A stretch of 64,000 bases of DNA. Origin: Stenocarpella maydis. Lineage: Eukaryota; Ascomycota; Sordariomycetes; Diaporthales; Diaporthaceae. The notes under the pieces are model-generated. The model saw only the letters and a program-made list of their open reading frames with translations, did no database searches and had not been told where the DNA came from. This document shows positions 23,259-33,825 of the stretch, piece by piece. The stretch spans positions 636,849-700,848 of the forward strand of contig NQMI01000013.1 in the NCBI GenBank assembly GCA_002270565.1, given 5' to 3'. The stretch's first letter is position 1. Each line of letters opens with the position of its first letter. The translations under genes were made by a program, and so were the position numbers.

Positions 23259-24647
23259 ATGCGCCGTCTACGCCAACTGGCCCTCTTGGCCGCCGTTCCC
23301 GCTCTCATCTCGGCGCTATACTCAACCGTCCACGATGTGCTAGTTGTCGGCGGTGGCTCGAGTGGAACCTACTCGGCGGTTCGCCTGCAGCAGCTCGGGC
23401 TAAGGGTTGCGCTGGTCGAGAAGGAGTGCAGGTTGGGCGGGCATACTAACACGTATCACGACCTAGCGACCGGCGGTACTTTTGATTACGGCACGATGAA
23501 CCTCGTCAACACGTCGACTGTCCGTAACTTCTTCGCCAGCCTCGACGTGGGCCTCGCGCCGGTCGTCTCACGCGGCGGGGAAAAGGCCGTCGACTTCCGC
23601 AACGGCGTCGAGGGCCCAGCCTGGCCGGTCGTGAACCCGGACGACTCGGCCGCCGCTCTCGCCAAGTACAAGCAGATTCTCGCGCAGTATCCAGACAGCT
23701 TCTTCCGCGGTTACCATTTGCCCGATCCCATCCCAGACGACCTCCTTATGCCCTGGGGTGACTTCTTGGAGAAATATGACCTCGGCGCACTGGCCTATGA
23801 CGGCTTCCTGCAATTCCAGGGTGTGGGCAACATCCTTGCCCAGCCCACGCTATACATTATGAAGCTGTTCAACCCCATGCAACTCGCCGCCCGCCAGGAC
23901 AACCTAAAGATTACCAAGGCCAACCACAACATGCAGGCGCTCTGGGACGCTGCGCAGGATAAACTGGGCGCCGACGCCATCATCTGCGCCAACATCACCA
24001 GTATCACCCGCAGCCCCGAGGGTGTGGGCCTGACCGCCAAGACACCTCAAGGCGTGACGAACCTCCGCGCGAAGAAGCTCATAATTACCATTCCACCCAC
24101 TGTTCCCCTGCTCTGTCCGTTCCTTAGCCTCACAGCTGAGGAGGACAGCCTCTTCTCACGCTTCAACAATAGCTACTACTGGAATGCCGTCGTGGCCAAC
24201 ACCGGGTTCCCCGAAAATGTTTCTATCTATGACTACAACACCAAGGCACTGTTTCACGTCCCAACTCTTCCGGGGGTGTACTACTTCAGGTCCGAAATTT
24301 CCAGCCTCTTCTCGCTCCAGTATTCCGCGCCAGAATTTGTGCCGGACGAGGGCTTTCTATCGGATATTCTCCAGGCTGTTGCTGCCATTCGCAACACGCT
24401 GAAGTTACCTCTGCCACAAACAAATACCACGATTACGGCCTGGAACAATCACTCCCCGTTTCAACTAACGGTTTCCATCAACGACATCAAGGAGGGCTTC
24501 TATAAGCATTTCACTGCTCTACAGGGCAAGACAAATACGTTCTGGACGGGAGCAAGCTGGAGTTCCGGCAGTACGAGTACGATTTGGGATTTCACTGAGC
24601 AGGAGATCATACCTGCAGTTTACCAAAGCATAAGTAGCTCAGCCTAG
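23259..24647 (+). CDS. FAD-dependent oxidoreductase (flavin amine-oxidase / beta-cyclopiazonate dehydrogenase type)
   Basis: A single exon of 462 codons from the ATG at 23259. This start is preferred over the ATG at 23199 because it gives a clean signal peptide (MRRLRQLALLAAVPALISAL). The dinucleotide-binding motif VLVVGGGSSGTYSA lies at residues 28-40, followed by the Glu (VEKE) that binds the ribose and the RLGGHTNTY block usual for flavin amine-oxidase-like enzymes. The C-terminus has WTGASWSSGSTS, a typical FAD-contact region. Such proteins oxidise C-N or C-C bonds, and one member closes the last ring of cyclopiazonic acid. Here it opens the cluster, pointing away from the repeats. A role as a secreted or ER-lumen oxidative-cyclisation enzyme is inferred; the substrate is unknown. 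Confidence 0.85.
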   Translation: MRRLRQLALLAAVPALISALYSTVHDVLVVGGGSSGTYSAVRLQQLGLRVALVEKECRLGGHTNTYHDLATGGTFDYGTMNLVNTSTVRNFFASLDVGLAPVVSRGGEKAVDFRNGVEGPAWPVVNPDDSAAALAKYKQILAQYPDSFFRGYHLPDPIPDDLLMPWGDFLEKYDLGALAYDGFLQFQGVGNILAQPTLYIMKLFNPMQLAARQDNLKITKANHNMQALWDAAQDKLGADAIICANITSITRSPEGVGLTAKTPQGVTNLRAKKLIITIPPTVPLLCPFLSLTAEEDSLFSRFNNSYYWNAVVANTGFPENVSIYDYNTKALFHVPTLPGVYYFRSEISSLFSLQYSAPEFVPDEGFLSDILQAVAAIRNTLKLPLPQTNTTITAWNNHSPFQLTVSINDIKEGFYKHFTALQGKTNTFWTGASWSSGSTSTIWDFTEQEIIPAVYQSISSSA

Positions 24648-25468
24648 CCTCGATAAGAACTGATAAGTCTATGGGTGGCGGATTGCTTCTCGAGGACAAG
24701 CAGTGTGAGTATGTGTGGCACGCAAAACCAGCTGCCAGTGTACAGTGCACCGGCTACACCTATATCTCGCGACAGTTTGCTATGAGAAATATTCATATAA
24801 TGGCATCTGCTTTATTTCACACCAAAATAGCCTTCCCTTTACAAAACTAACAGTATCAGTTACTCAGTTGAACATCTCAAGGTGTGCCTAGCGGAACTTA
24901 TAAGTGAAATTAATATATATATTTTTTCATATCCTTCATCGTTATACTACCATTTAATGCCAGCATACAACGCAGCGCTGTTTTATTATTAGCAACAGTT
25001 TTAGATTCCGTAAGGCGGCATAAAGATGCAGCATATACTGAATCCCAGGCTCAAGCAGACCAGCTAGAGTGATCTTTCTCATTGCTCGTCTGACGTCTAT
25101 GAAAGAAGCTCACCACTAACAACACCAGAACAATATTACTGAAAATGTTCCAGGCACGCGAGAACTAATTCGAATTTCCAACAACCGCGTCCCCCCTTGT
25201 ACTTTTTCCGATGCTCTTATAACAGCTAGAGCTTTATCGGAGTCTTGGCTACGAGGCCACTGTCACATCACAATTCAGAACTCAACCGGTCGAGCTTTCT
25301 AGCTACAATGACGGTGACAGAGACAAGGTCAGGCTCCGCATTCGATTTGCAATATATGTGCTTTGTCTTGTCTCTTCGTCTGTGACATGACCTGCGAAGA
25401 TGACTTTATCAAATTCACTTACTCGTATCTAGCTTGAGTACTCTAGTCACATCTGCAACCTGAAGATG
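24648..25468. other. Intergenic between convergent genes
   Basis: About 820 bp between the 3' ends of the FAD oxidoreductase and P450-1. I see only AT-rich 3'-flank-like sequence and no ORF worth calling. Confidence 0.6.
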
Positions 25469-26989
25469 TCACCACTCTATGTCGATGTGGTGGCCTTTGA
25501 TATCGCCATTGAACCACTGGATAACCTCTATCCGTTCTTCACTTGTCCAAGCTCCCTCGAGGACTTCACTATCGACGACCGCTGCCACTGTCTCCAACAG
25601 CTGTTGCATGGCCAGGTTCTTGCCCAGGCAGGCGCGCAGGCCCGCCCCGAAAGCAATCAGGCTTCTTTCCATGTGTGGGCGGTACAGGCCGCAGTTCATC
25701 TCGTCGTCGATCCACCGCTCCGGCCGGAAGAGAAAAGGGTCGGGGAAGACGGCGGGGTCGTGGTGGAGGACATAGGCCGCGCAGCCAACGACCGCGCCGG
25801 CGGGGATCGGGATGCCGTCGACCGTCAGGCTTGTGCCGCGCGGGACAACTCGTGTCAGCCTTGTAGGGTTCGCCATCCCCAGACGCAGCCCCTCCTTGAC
25901 GCACGCGCGCAGGAACGGGACGTCGGGCTTTCTGCTGTCGTCCCCCGTGGGCGATGCGGCGCGGATGTCGCGGAGGAGACGGGCGCGGGCCTCTTTGTTC
26001 TGCGTCAGGTGGAAGAGGGTGGTGGCCAGCATGACGGCGGTCGAATCGCCGCCTGCAAACAAGATGGCTTCGCTTTGCACTGTGGCCTCTGGGAACGATA
26101 TACCTGCTTTGAGGAGACGATCCTGGTAGTAATCGGTATTCTTTCCTCCCTTGGCTCCCTTCATAACTCGGTCCATGAACTTCTGAATCCTCGCAAATGA
26201 CTTGTCCACTTTGTCACTGTGGCTAACCTTCTGGGAAACCGAGTAGACAAGTTTGAAAACAGCGTGGGGGAGTAACGAGAAGCGAGCAAACGCCACGATG
26301 GCGTGTATAAACTCGTTGGCGCTGAGTTTCGCATCCGAAGCCTGCTGTTCAGCTAGGCTAAGATGTGCTTGCTCGGTCAACCCACCAAACGGTTGGCCCA
26401 GCACACAGTCAGAGACCACATCGATAGAGAGCTTCGCACAGAGATCCAGAATATCGGTCTTGATCCTTGCTTGCCGAAATGCGGAGAGCTGGCTCAAGAA
26501 GTCCGCCACGTGTCGTCCAATGCCGCCATGGGCGCTACTTTCTTCTCGTAGCCTTGCAGTCGCAAATAGCGGCGCGACTGCCTTGGCTCTCGCATCACGG
26601 TAGGCTGTGTCAATGGAGGAGAATATTGACACTACCGGCCCCATGTTGAAATTTTTGTACCGGGCATCCTTAGGGAACCCGCCGCCCGCAATGTAGATGT
26701 CCCGAACGGCATTGCTGTCGGCCACCGAAACGGCATTGGGGCCTATTCGGAGGACCTTAGTCTTGTACGTTTCATGGTATCTCCGTATTACGCTGCCCTC
26801 AATGCCAAGATAGCAAATAACGTGAAGAAAGATGGACGAAACGGCAGCAAAGGGTGGCCCTGGCACATGAGCGAGGGGGTGGAAGTACAGTCGGTATATC
26901 GACGGAGCCAGAACCAGGAAAAAGACGACGACTGCTGATTCAAACATATTGAAAGGGAAAATGAGAACGGCAACCTCTGTTGGGGTCAT
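25469..26989 (-). CDS. Cytochrome P450 monooxygenase (P450-1)
   Basis: Uninterrupted 506-codon ORF. An N-terminal membrane anchor (FESAVVVFFLVLAPSIYRLY) is followed by the proline-rich hinge HPLAHVPGPP. The I-helix reads ILFAGGDSTAV, the ExxR motif is KEGLR, the PERF-like motif is FRPERW, and the heme loop FGAGLRACLGKNLA places the Cys ligand at residue 454. All signature parts are present, so the enzyme should be active at the ER membrane. The architecture resembles fungal P450s that oxidise alkaloid or polyketide intermediates. It is divergent from the O-methyltransferase gene, with 575 bp shared between them. The reaction cannot be told from sequence. Confidence 0.9.
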   Translation of the reverse strand: MTPTEVAVLIFPFNMFESAVVVFFLVLAPSIYRLYFHPLAHVPGPPFAAVSSIFLHVICYLGIEGSVIRRYHETYKTKVLRIGPNAVSVADSNAVRDIYIAGGGFPKDARYKNFNMGPVVSIFSSIDTAYRDARAKAVAPLFATARLREESSAHGGIGRHVADFLSQLSAFRQARIKTDILDLCAKLSIDVVSDCVLGQPFGGLTEQAHLSLAEQQASDAKLSANEFIHAIVAFARFSLLPHAVFKLVYSVSQKVSHSDKVDKSFARIQKFMDRVMKGAKGGKNTDYYQDRLLKAGISFPEATVQSEAILFAGGDSTAVMLATTLFHLTQNKEARARLLRDIRAASPTGDDSRKPDVPFLRACVKEGLRLGMANPTRLTRVVPRGTSLTVDGIPIPAGAVVGCAAYVLHHDPAVFPDPFLFRPERWIDDEMNCGLYRPHMERSLIAFGAGLRACLGKNLAMQQLLETVAAVVDSEVLEGAWTSEERIEVIQWFNGDIKGHHIDIEW

Positions 26990-27564
26990 ATTACCAGAAG
27001 ATTGCCTACATTTGAATCGAGTTTATTTGTAGCAGAACACCTAATTGTGGATATTCAATATTTCTATAGATCTTTGTTTATTGTATGAAATCGGGGGGGG
27101 AAGTCCTTGACTGGCTTAGTTTGTAGCTGCCGGGGCTTGAGCAGGTCACGTCAACCCCCGGTTGAGATGGAGTTGACATCGTGGTCAGGTTGTCGAGCTT
27201 TCCGAGGGTATGGGTGAGACTTGGGCTGCTAGGACCTACGTATAACCTGGGCACAAAAACAACCTCGCAGGTTGATGTGGATGGAAAATGCTGAGTCAGT
27301 ACATGGGCCAAATCCATGCGAAACAGCCCCTTAGGTACATGTCTACCCGGTGTCGGATGGAGCTTACTCAGTGACCCGAGTCCGCGCATTGCACCGCATA
27401 TCGAGCGCTAGCTGTTTACAGCTACTGCTTGACTTGATTCAGAATATGGCGACGACAAATTATATTGAAGAGGGCAGGGACGAATTAGATGGAACACCGA
27501 TATTTCGTACTTCTGGAAATCCGTACATCGTCTGCACGTCGGTCCTTGCCAGCATCCTCTCAAG
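26990..27564. promoter_or_regulatory. Divergent promoter region of P450-1 and the O-methyltransferase
   Basis: 575 bp between the two start codons. It contains the TCTACCCGGTGTCGG motif at 27342-27356, which is shared with two other divergent intervals of the cluster. Short ORFs here overlap one another and have no domain signal. Confidence 0.6.
27342..27355 (+). promoter_or_regulatory. Candidate pathway-regulator binding site, copy 1
   Basis: TCTACCCGGTGTCG, identical over 14 nt to 43751-43764 and, in its first 12 nt, to the reverse complement of 33285-33296. It contains a CGG triplet, the usual contact of Zn2Cys6 factors. It lies 353 bp upstream of the P450-1 start and about 210 bp upstream of the methyltransferase start. 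Confidence 0.45.
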
Positions 27565-29012
27565 ATGACAAACCAAATTGTCCAGACGTTGAACGGAATC
27601 AGCGCCGACTCTTTCCAGAACGATGGCGAGCGTATGGAGGCTGTGGCGGCAGCCTATGCTCTTGTGGCCCGTCTCGAAACGCCGTGGGATTTTGTGTTGA
27701 GGCTCGCTATGGGCCAGGTGGGTACCATCCTCCCAATACAGGAGCTTATCCATACCAGATGCTAACAATTCCAAAAGCCTGCCCTTGGGGCCGCGCTGAA
27801 AATTGCGTTGGACCTACAATTGTACCAGAAATGGCACGAGGCGGGCGATGGTGCAAAAACTCTGGAAGAGCTGCATGAGCTTGTGCCGCAAGTTGAGCAG
27901 AAACTCCTTCGTTCGTTACCATCCCAGATATATTCCCCCAGGTTTTTAATGACGGTTTACGTCTGAATCTGGGACTTGAGCCCTCTCTATCTAACACATT
28001 ATCTTTGCAGTCCGTTTGCTGCGGCATCTAGCAGCATACCATGTCTTGGAGGAGCCTTCGTACAGTGTATTCAAGCCCACGGCCCTATCGATCTCCTTCA
28101 ACAAGCCCGTATTTTCCGAGTGGATAAACCATCAGTATGTGTTCGCTTGATTCTAAAGTCATTTCCTGCAGAGATTATTGACACCATGGCAGATATGATG
28201 CCACAATTCCGTGTTTCTTCAAATTGCCACGGTACCTCGCTCAGACGGGATATAAGAACCCTGTCGACCCTGGGGACGGAGTCTTCCAGTACGCCAAAGA
28301 CTGCAGGGGCAAGGATATGTTCCATTTCTACCAGGAGAACCGTGTCGAGGGCGAGTCGTTCAACCAGGTCATGGGCGGTGTTATGGCGAACCAGGCTGGA
28401 TGGTTGGAGATATTCCCTCACGACACGTTAATCTCTACCGCCAAGCCAGACGGACCACTTCTGGTAGATGTTGGCGGAAATGTTGGCCATGACTTGGATA
28501 GATTCTACCAAGCCCACCCGGAGACTGCCTCGCGTCTTTATTTGGAGGACCTTGCGGAGGTTGTCTCGCTCTCCAAGTGTCCGGATCCGGTCAACAAAAT
28601 CGGGCATGATTTCTTCACACCACAGCCGATCAAAGGTAAGAGCTCGCTATACTTTCATCTTCCTCTCAGGCGCAGATTCCCTGACAATATTGTAGGCGCA
28701 CGGGCATACTACATGCACGGGGTCCTTCACGACTGGTCCGACGAGCCAGCACGGAAAATCCTGGAAATGCAGCGGGATGCGTTGACTCCCGGATATAGCA
28801 AACTGTTGATTCACGACCATATCGCCCCGAATACTATTGCCCACCCGCATACTACAGCCTACGACCTGACCATGATGGTCATGGTGGCTGGGGAGGAGCG
28901 AAGTGAGGTGCACTGGCGGGCGCTCCTCAAGTCGGCAGGGTACCGTATAGTCAAGATCTGGTCTTCGCCGCTTGCTGTGCAGAAGATTATCGAGGCCGAG
29001 CTGGATGTGTAA
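27565..29012 (+). CDS. SAM-dependent O-methyltransferase
   Basis: Five exons, rebuilt from splice sites and frame: 27565-27717, 27778-27910, 28011-28134, 28193-28635, 28696-29012. They encode 389 residues. Introns are 58-100 bp, two with CTAAC-type branch sites. Typical fungal family-2 O-methyltransferase order: a dimerisation/winged-helix N-terminus (ETPWDFVLRLAMGQPALGAA), LLRLLRHLAAYHVLEEP, then SAM motif I LLVDVGGNVGHDL. Next come a VMGGVMANQAGW block, catalytic His in HGVLHDWSDEPARKIL, and a C-terminal MMVMVAGEERSEVHWRALL. It would methylate a phenolic or enol oxygen of the cluster product. The intron 3 acceptor at 28192 restores YDATIPCFFKLPRYLAQTGY; using the earlier AG would falsely suggest a frameshift. 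Confidence 0.88.
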
Positions 29013-29157
29013 TTAAGGAAATACTTCAGAGGGTTATCGTCCCTTGATAAAATATAGATCGAGACAGACTGGTTATCGTAGCTACATTGCTAGACAAATA
29101 ACTAATTTTTGAGATTGCTGGCATTGACATTTGCTGCGCGGCCTTCTGGCCCTAATA

Positions 29158-29620
29158 AGGGCTAAAAGGGCAACCGAGGCTAGTGTAGTGTGTAACTTAC
29201 ACGAGGGGTATTATGGGTATAGTTAAGGTCTTAGCATCTCCACTAGTCCTAAATTAGCAGTATTGTAAGTATATAAAAGAACTTTTCATACTTATATATC
29301 CATACTAAGTCTTAATATACACTCCTTATCTTAGCATAATTTATCATTACTATTATCTATATTTAGTAATAATTAATATAATTCCACTATTTATACTAGC
29401 TTTTCCATATTATATTAGAATGGCTAGTGGGTATAGTGTAAAATGTAGTGTGGCCTTTCTGCCTCTTCCTCCCCCTCCCTCCCCATTTATCCCCCTTCTT
29501 CCCTCCCCTAACCCTTCCATAAGGTACTTACAAGCTAAGCTTTTTTTTTAGCGCCATGGCAGAGAGAATGTATCTTTTGGCCTTCCACACTACACTGGCC
29601 TCGGTTGTCCTTCTGGCCCT
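29158..29620. mobile_element. MITE with ~35-bp terminal inverted repeats
   Basis: The left end 29158-29192 (AGGGCTAAAAGGGCAACCGA and on) and the reverse complement of the right end (29586-29620) match at 31 of 35 positions. All four differences are transitions. The interior is AT-rich and non-coding, with a pyrimidine-rich run near 29460-29510. It sits between the convergent methyltransferase and NmrA genes. The target duplication is not clear. Confidence 0.65.
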
Positions 29621-29917
29621 AAAGCTTAGCTTGCCCGTCGCAACGTTAGCGACCATACAGAACCGCCACATGCATCAGTCAAGTCCTAGAATGAAATACG
29701 CAAACGGCCACTAGAGTTTGAGAGACATGAATACGGAGTAGCGGGCATTTGATTGATATCTGGCATGGCCCATTGCAGTCCTGCCGGCCGGGGCTAATTA
29801 CCTTCCAGCCTCTACTTCAGCGGTAGTCTGGTTGAATGCCTGCCTGCGCGGTCCATCACTAACAACAGCAGTGACTCAGCACTGCATGGGCCCCTCACCC
29901 CCTTCAAGTCCCCAGGC

Positions 29918-30841
29918 TCACCTGAAGAGCTGCACGTTTGCCTCAACCCACTCCCGGAACCCGGTGGCAGGCTTGCCCGTGTACTTGGTCACATTCTCCT
30001 GGCCCTCCTTGAAATGAGCGAGCCATGAACCGTCTTCCAGCGTGGGGTCCGTGTCCCCCAACGCCCTGATCATATACTCGGCCAACGGCTTGGGAGCACC
30101 CTTGGCGAGGTGCCCTGCCAGCGCGTCCTCGGCGTTGACATCCGTAACCTTGATCTCCTTTCCCAGCACCTCCCCGATGATACCCAGTGCCTGCCTCTGC
30201 GACAGTATTTGCGGGCCGTACAAGAAGATCTTGCGCTGGTCCCGCGGCCCCTCAGCCAGGATCGTCCCGATCACCCCGCCCATGTCCACGGGCGTAATGG
30301 CGTCTATCTTAAACCCGGCCCCGTACATCTTGACCTCCCCGGCGAGGATCCCTGCCTTTTGCCGCAGCAGGTTCGTGGCAAACCCGCCGGGGCGCAGAGC
30401 CACGTAGTTGTCTGGCCCGTAGACCTCATCCAGCGTCACCTCGAGGCGCGCATGGTGGTACGGGATGATCTCGCTCGCCTGCACGTCCGCCGGCTTGGTG
30501 TCCCCGATGGTATAGCTGCTCAGCAGCACGACCAGCTCGATGCCCGAGGCCTTTAGCGCCTCGGCGGTGGCCTTCATGTGGTCGGGCGTGCCCTGGGCGA
30601 CGTAGATGAAGGCGCGCGTGGCGCCTGCGGTCTTGACGGCCGCGGCGACGGTGTCGGGCTTGCTGAGGTCGGCGTAGACGCGCGTGTAGCTGCCGGCCTT
30701 CTCGGCCTCGGGGGACAGGCCCGGGATGGCCTTGGCGATATCACGCATGGCGAGCCAGACCTTGGCGCCCTTGTCGTGGGCGACTCGGGCGGCGACAGAG
30801 CCGTTGTTGCCCGTTGGGCCGAAGACAATTACCGTGGCCAT
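29918..30841 (-). CDS. NmrA-like NAD(P)-binding oxidoreductase
   Basis: Intronless, 307 codons from the ATG at 30841. The open frame extends further upstream without homology. The Rossmann motif GPTGNNG lies at residues 8-14 right after the first beta strand (MATVIVF), as in NmrA, isoflavone reductase-like and azoreductase-like proteins. Further family features are RAFIYVAQGTPDHM, VVLLSSYTIGD, a Tyr-His pair in IIPYHHARLEVTLDE, and NYVALRPGGFATNLL. Members in alkaloid clusters act as reductases or as dehydration/isomerisation catalysts (EasG of ergot alkaloid pathways is of this fold). The NADP-dependent reduction proposed here is inference. It lies tail to tail with the methyltransferase. 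Confidence 0.85.
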   Translation of the reverse strand: MATVIVFGPTGNNGSVAARVAHDKGAKVWLAMRDIAKAIPGLSPEAEKAGSYTRVYADLSKPDTVAAAVKTAGATRAFIYVAQGTPDHMKATAEALKASGIELVVLLSSYTIGDTKPADVQASEIIPYHHARLEVTLDEVYGPDNYVALRPGGFATNLLRQKAGILAGEVKMYGAGFKIDAITPVDMGGVIGTILAEGPRDQRKIFLYGPQILSQRQALGIIGEVLGKEIKVTDVNAEDALAGHLAKGAPKPLAEYMIRALGDTDPTLEDGSWLAHFKEGQENVTKYTGKPATGFREWVEANVQLFR

Positions 30842-31328
30842 CTTGGGGGCGTCGGCGGGTTGGTTGAATGGTGGTGAAATTGTGAGTTTGCTAAGTGTTT
30901 TTACTCGGGCGTTTGTTGGTTGGAGGGCATGCACCGGCTGGAGAGGAGCTTGGCGCCATCTTGCTCGCTTATTTATATTCGGGGCCTCGTCATGCATGCC
31001 TTGGATGCCTATCGCAACAAAGAGCGATGCGTTGGTCACTGACACGTTGGTCCCTCCGGTGAGGTTGCACTGCGTCCCTAGGCCTCTGGTCGGTTTCACC
31101 ACATGACCTCCACAAGTCCAGGTTTACTTAGACCTCTTTCACGTCCACATGGTGGGCCACAGCACTGAGTGAGCAAAATGTCGATCAGTCTACGGAGTAC
31201 ACACACACCCCTGCAGATGCGCTTGATAGTTAACTAACCCCGCGTGCTCGTGTCATTGTCCCGCCCGCCAAAGCTAGGAACACTACCTACCTAACCTAGG
31301 TGGGCAAGTAGATAACCATGGAAGCTTT
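30842..31328. other. Intergenic / NmrA promoter
   Basis: 487 bp between the NmrA start and the dioxygenase stop codon. No gene seen. It must contain the NmrA promoter; no copy of the shared cluster motif was found. Confidence 0.55.
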
Positions 31329-32803
31329 CTAGTTTGGTAGTGCTAAGTTTCCATTTACTGGGGCGCGCATTTCCCCGGCCTCCTCTCCAATTCTCTTGTA
31401 AGCGTTGTACCCCGAACCGTGCGCCCCAGGTACGGGAAATCCCAGCAGCGCCTTCTGTCGGTCGGACAATCTTGCCTTTACTTTGTCGTTGAGCAGCAGT
31501 GGATAGTTTTCCATCTTCTGTATGAAATACTTGACGAAAGTCAGAACAACGAGCGGTCGCGGTTCGTCTGTCTTGTTGTCGCCCGTGGAGTGCCATGCAC
31601 GACTGTCCAGAAGCAGGACCGTCCCAGCGGGAGCGCAGGCAGGAATGGAGCCTCCCTAATTGGTAGTAAGCAGCTGAATCAGCAAAGGGGACCAAGACAC
31701 CTCTTTCGGGACAGGATTCTCAGACTTATACGTACAACATCACTCATGTGTCCCAGGGGTGCCACATTCTTCACGTGCGACCCAGGGTATATGAGAGTTG
31801 CACCCTTCTCGGGTGTCAAGTCGGTCAGATACCACAGGGCGTTCAACATGTACGCGTGGTCGATTTGATCGGGCGGCATTGATGACTGGTCTCTGTGCAT
31901 ATGAATGCCACATTCACCCTTGAGAGCAATGTTGGCTGACATGTTGTAGATCAGGAATCCTTCGCCCAAAAACCAGGGCACGAAGGATTCAATCAGAGGG
32001 TGATTGAGCATGTCGAGAAACTCATCGCCCTTGTTAGGAAGATTCCTAGGCCGAGATCCATTAGAAAACCGAACCAATGCAAGCAAAGAGAAGGCATCTC
32101 ACCAAATTCGCTGGTTTGACCCCTGCATATGAGCAACTCCATTCTCCCTCTCACCAGCTCCCTGCTCCAGGACGGCAGCCTTGAGGATTTCGACTTGCTC
32201 AGGTGAGATGGCATTTGCCAGGAATGCATAGCCCCACTTCTTGATATCACGCTTGATCTGCTCGGGATCTTCCGTGAGCTTAGGCAAATCATCGTGATCC
32301 AACTCGTGTCCGGGAGTCATGGGGCCGGGTAGACCCAGGGGGGCGAAGCATGCTGCAAAAGCACCAGGGCACGGGGGGTCTGCCTGTCTCCCAAATATGT
32401 TCTGGGCCAGCAGGCGACCTGTGATAGCATCCAGCACAAGGGCCGGTGTCTGATTTGCAACCACGTCAGGCTCGACGCCCTTGGGTGCCGCATCGAGCAG
32501 CTTGACCTCGCTCTCCCGAGCATCGATGTAGATGGGACGCGCCTGCTGCGACCCTCGACGGAGGTTTAGCAGCGCAAGTTGTTTTATGCCAGAGAATCTC
32601 TGTGACACGCTGTTAGTCATTCGCGCTTGGACAACAGCTGAAGGGTGGATTCTTGCCTGCAAGTTTTCCTTGATCCACTCAAGGACCTCGGCGGCATCAC
32701 GATTGAAAACCTCTATGGAGTTTTCATCGGGCAGGTAAACATGGGAGCTGAAGTCAAGTCCCGCGTTCAAGGGTTTAGACGGTGCAGGTAGCGTGGTCGG
32801 CAT
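31329..32803 (-). CDS. Phytanoyl-CoA-type Fe(II)/2-oxoglutarate dioxygenase
   Basis: Three exons on the minus strand: 32803-32103, 32045-31736, 31655-31329; 445 residues. Introns of 57 and 80 bp end in CTAG and TTAG. The C-terminal half is a PhyH domain: GYAFLANAISPEQVEIL, the Fe ligands H284 and D286 in GIHMHRDQ, GATLIYPGSHVKNVAP, and the distal His H359 in LLLDSRAWHSTGDN. An Arg suited to bind 2-oxoglutarate follows in DEPRPLV. The first ~190 residues are an extension beyond the usual ~300-residue family size, with no recognised domain. Such enzymes hydroxylate, desaturate, epoxidise or form endoperoxides on alkaloids and meroterpenoids. All metal ligands are present, so it should be active. 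Divergent from the prenyltransferase gene. Confidence 0.87.
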
Positions 32804-33825
32804 CTTGGGCTTGTTGCTCTACTGAAACGCAAAAGATGATGTACAAGTCCATTAGGTGTGACGACAAGAAACTTTTATAAATAGTAGGCTACTTGCACGT
32901 ACAAGGGTATGGGGAAAACCAGTTTCTAGTATCTATTAACTAATGTACTGAGTGTAATCAAGGTATATTTACCGCCCTACTTTCTCTATACTTAAACTTT
33001 TAAGCTACTATATTTATACTAATTACCTGGAACTTTTTTATTATAATAGTTTACTTTCTATATAATATTTGAGACTCAGTATACTCTTATATAATATTTA
33101 GTAAATATTTATATGGAGCTGCATGATATATATAAGCTAAGTCCATATACAAACAGGCCCGGCGGCGGTAATGGTGATACGCTAGCCTAGATCGACTTGC
33201 TCCCGCCAGCTCCATCACAGCCCTGTTTAACCGCCCCCCTGAGGGAACTGACAGGGGCTACCCCTGCTGAGCCGGTGCATCCGAACACCGGGTAGATGAC
33301 AGACTTCCCAAAGAAACCTGTTATAATTCCTTTGTCACCTAGTACTCCTGTTTCCGAACAACGACTCAAGAACAAACCACGGTACCTGGGCAGCGTACCG
33401 CAGGCCTCGAGTACATTGAGCCTACCATCTGGATCACTTTTTGTGGGAATTACCCCTGTGCAAATCAGTGGTGTTGAAGAGGCCAATTAGACCCTGCACT
33501 GGGATCCGCCTGGTGCGCTTAATTTACTCAGGGCCTGCGGTATTCGAATTACGTCCTCTTCCGAAGGAGCTTGTACACATCAAATGAGTTATAGGACGGG
33601 CACGAAGGTCTCTCAACTCCTATGATAACGAGCCATCTTCAGCCATTGACCTCAACGTCAAGGCCTCCATAGTAAAAGGTATTATCAAGTGGAAAAGTCA
33701 CCTCCATCTTTCCGTGGCCATTGTTGCTCCAGTATACCGAATCCACTTCAGCTCGACAGCCAAAAACCACCCTACGACAATTATTCTATTGGTGTATTAC
33801 CCAGGCAGCTTGCCACATACTAGAG
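32804..33825. promoter_or_regulatory. Divergent promoter region of the dioxygenase and prenyltransferase, with an AT-rich island
   Basis: 1,022 bp. The first part (about 32880-33140) is AT-rich, like RIP-affected repeat debris. The middle carries the shared motif in reverse orientation at 33285-33296. A small ORF (33296-33490, plus; 33187-33486, minus) has no domain signal, and I do not call it a gene. Confidence 0.55.
33285..33296 (-). promoter_or_regulatory. Candidate pathway-regulator binding site, copy 2
   Basis: On the minus strand it reads TCTACCCGGTGT followed by TCGGATG. Copy 1 at 27342 reads TCTACCCGGTGT followed by CGGATG, so the two agree over 18 positions apart from one extra T. 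Confidence 0.45.

Noticed and set aside
25466..26649. Long plus-strand ORFs opposite P450-1 (up to 244 codons)
   Set aside because: They are shadows of the GC-rich P450 coding sequence in other frames.
28135..28215. Apparent frameshift in the O-methyltransferase
   Set aside because: Using the AG before AGATTATTGAC puts the gene out of frame. The later acceptor ending at 28192 joins HQ to YDATIPCFFKLP in frame, which fits the family, so no lesion is needed.
33187..33490. Small ORFs in the dioxygenase/DMATS divergent region
   Set aside because: They overlap on opposite strands, lack domains, and the shared promoter motif lies inside the interval.
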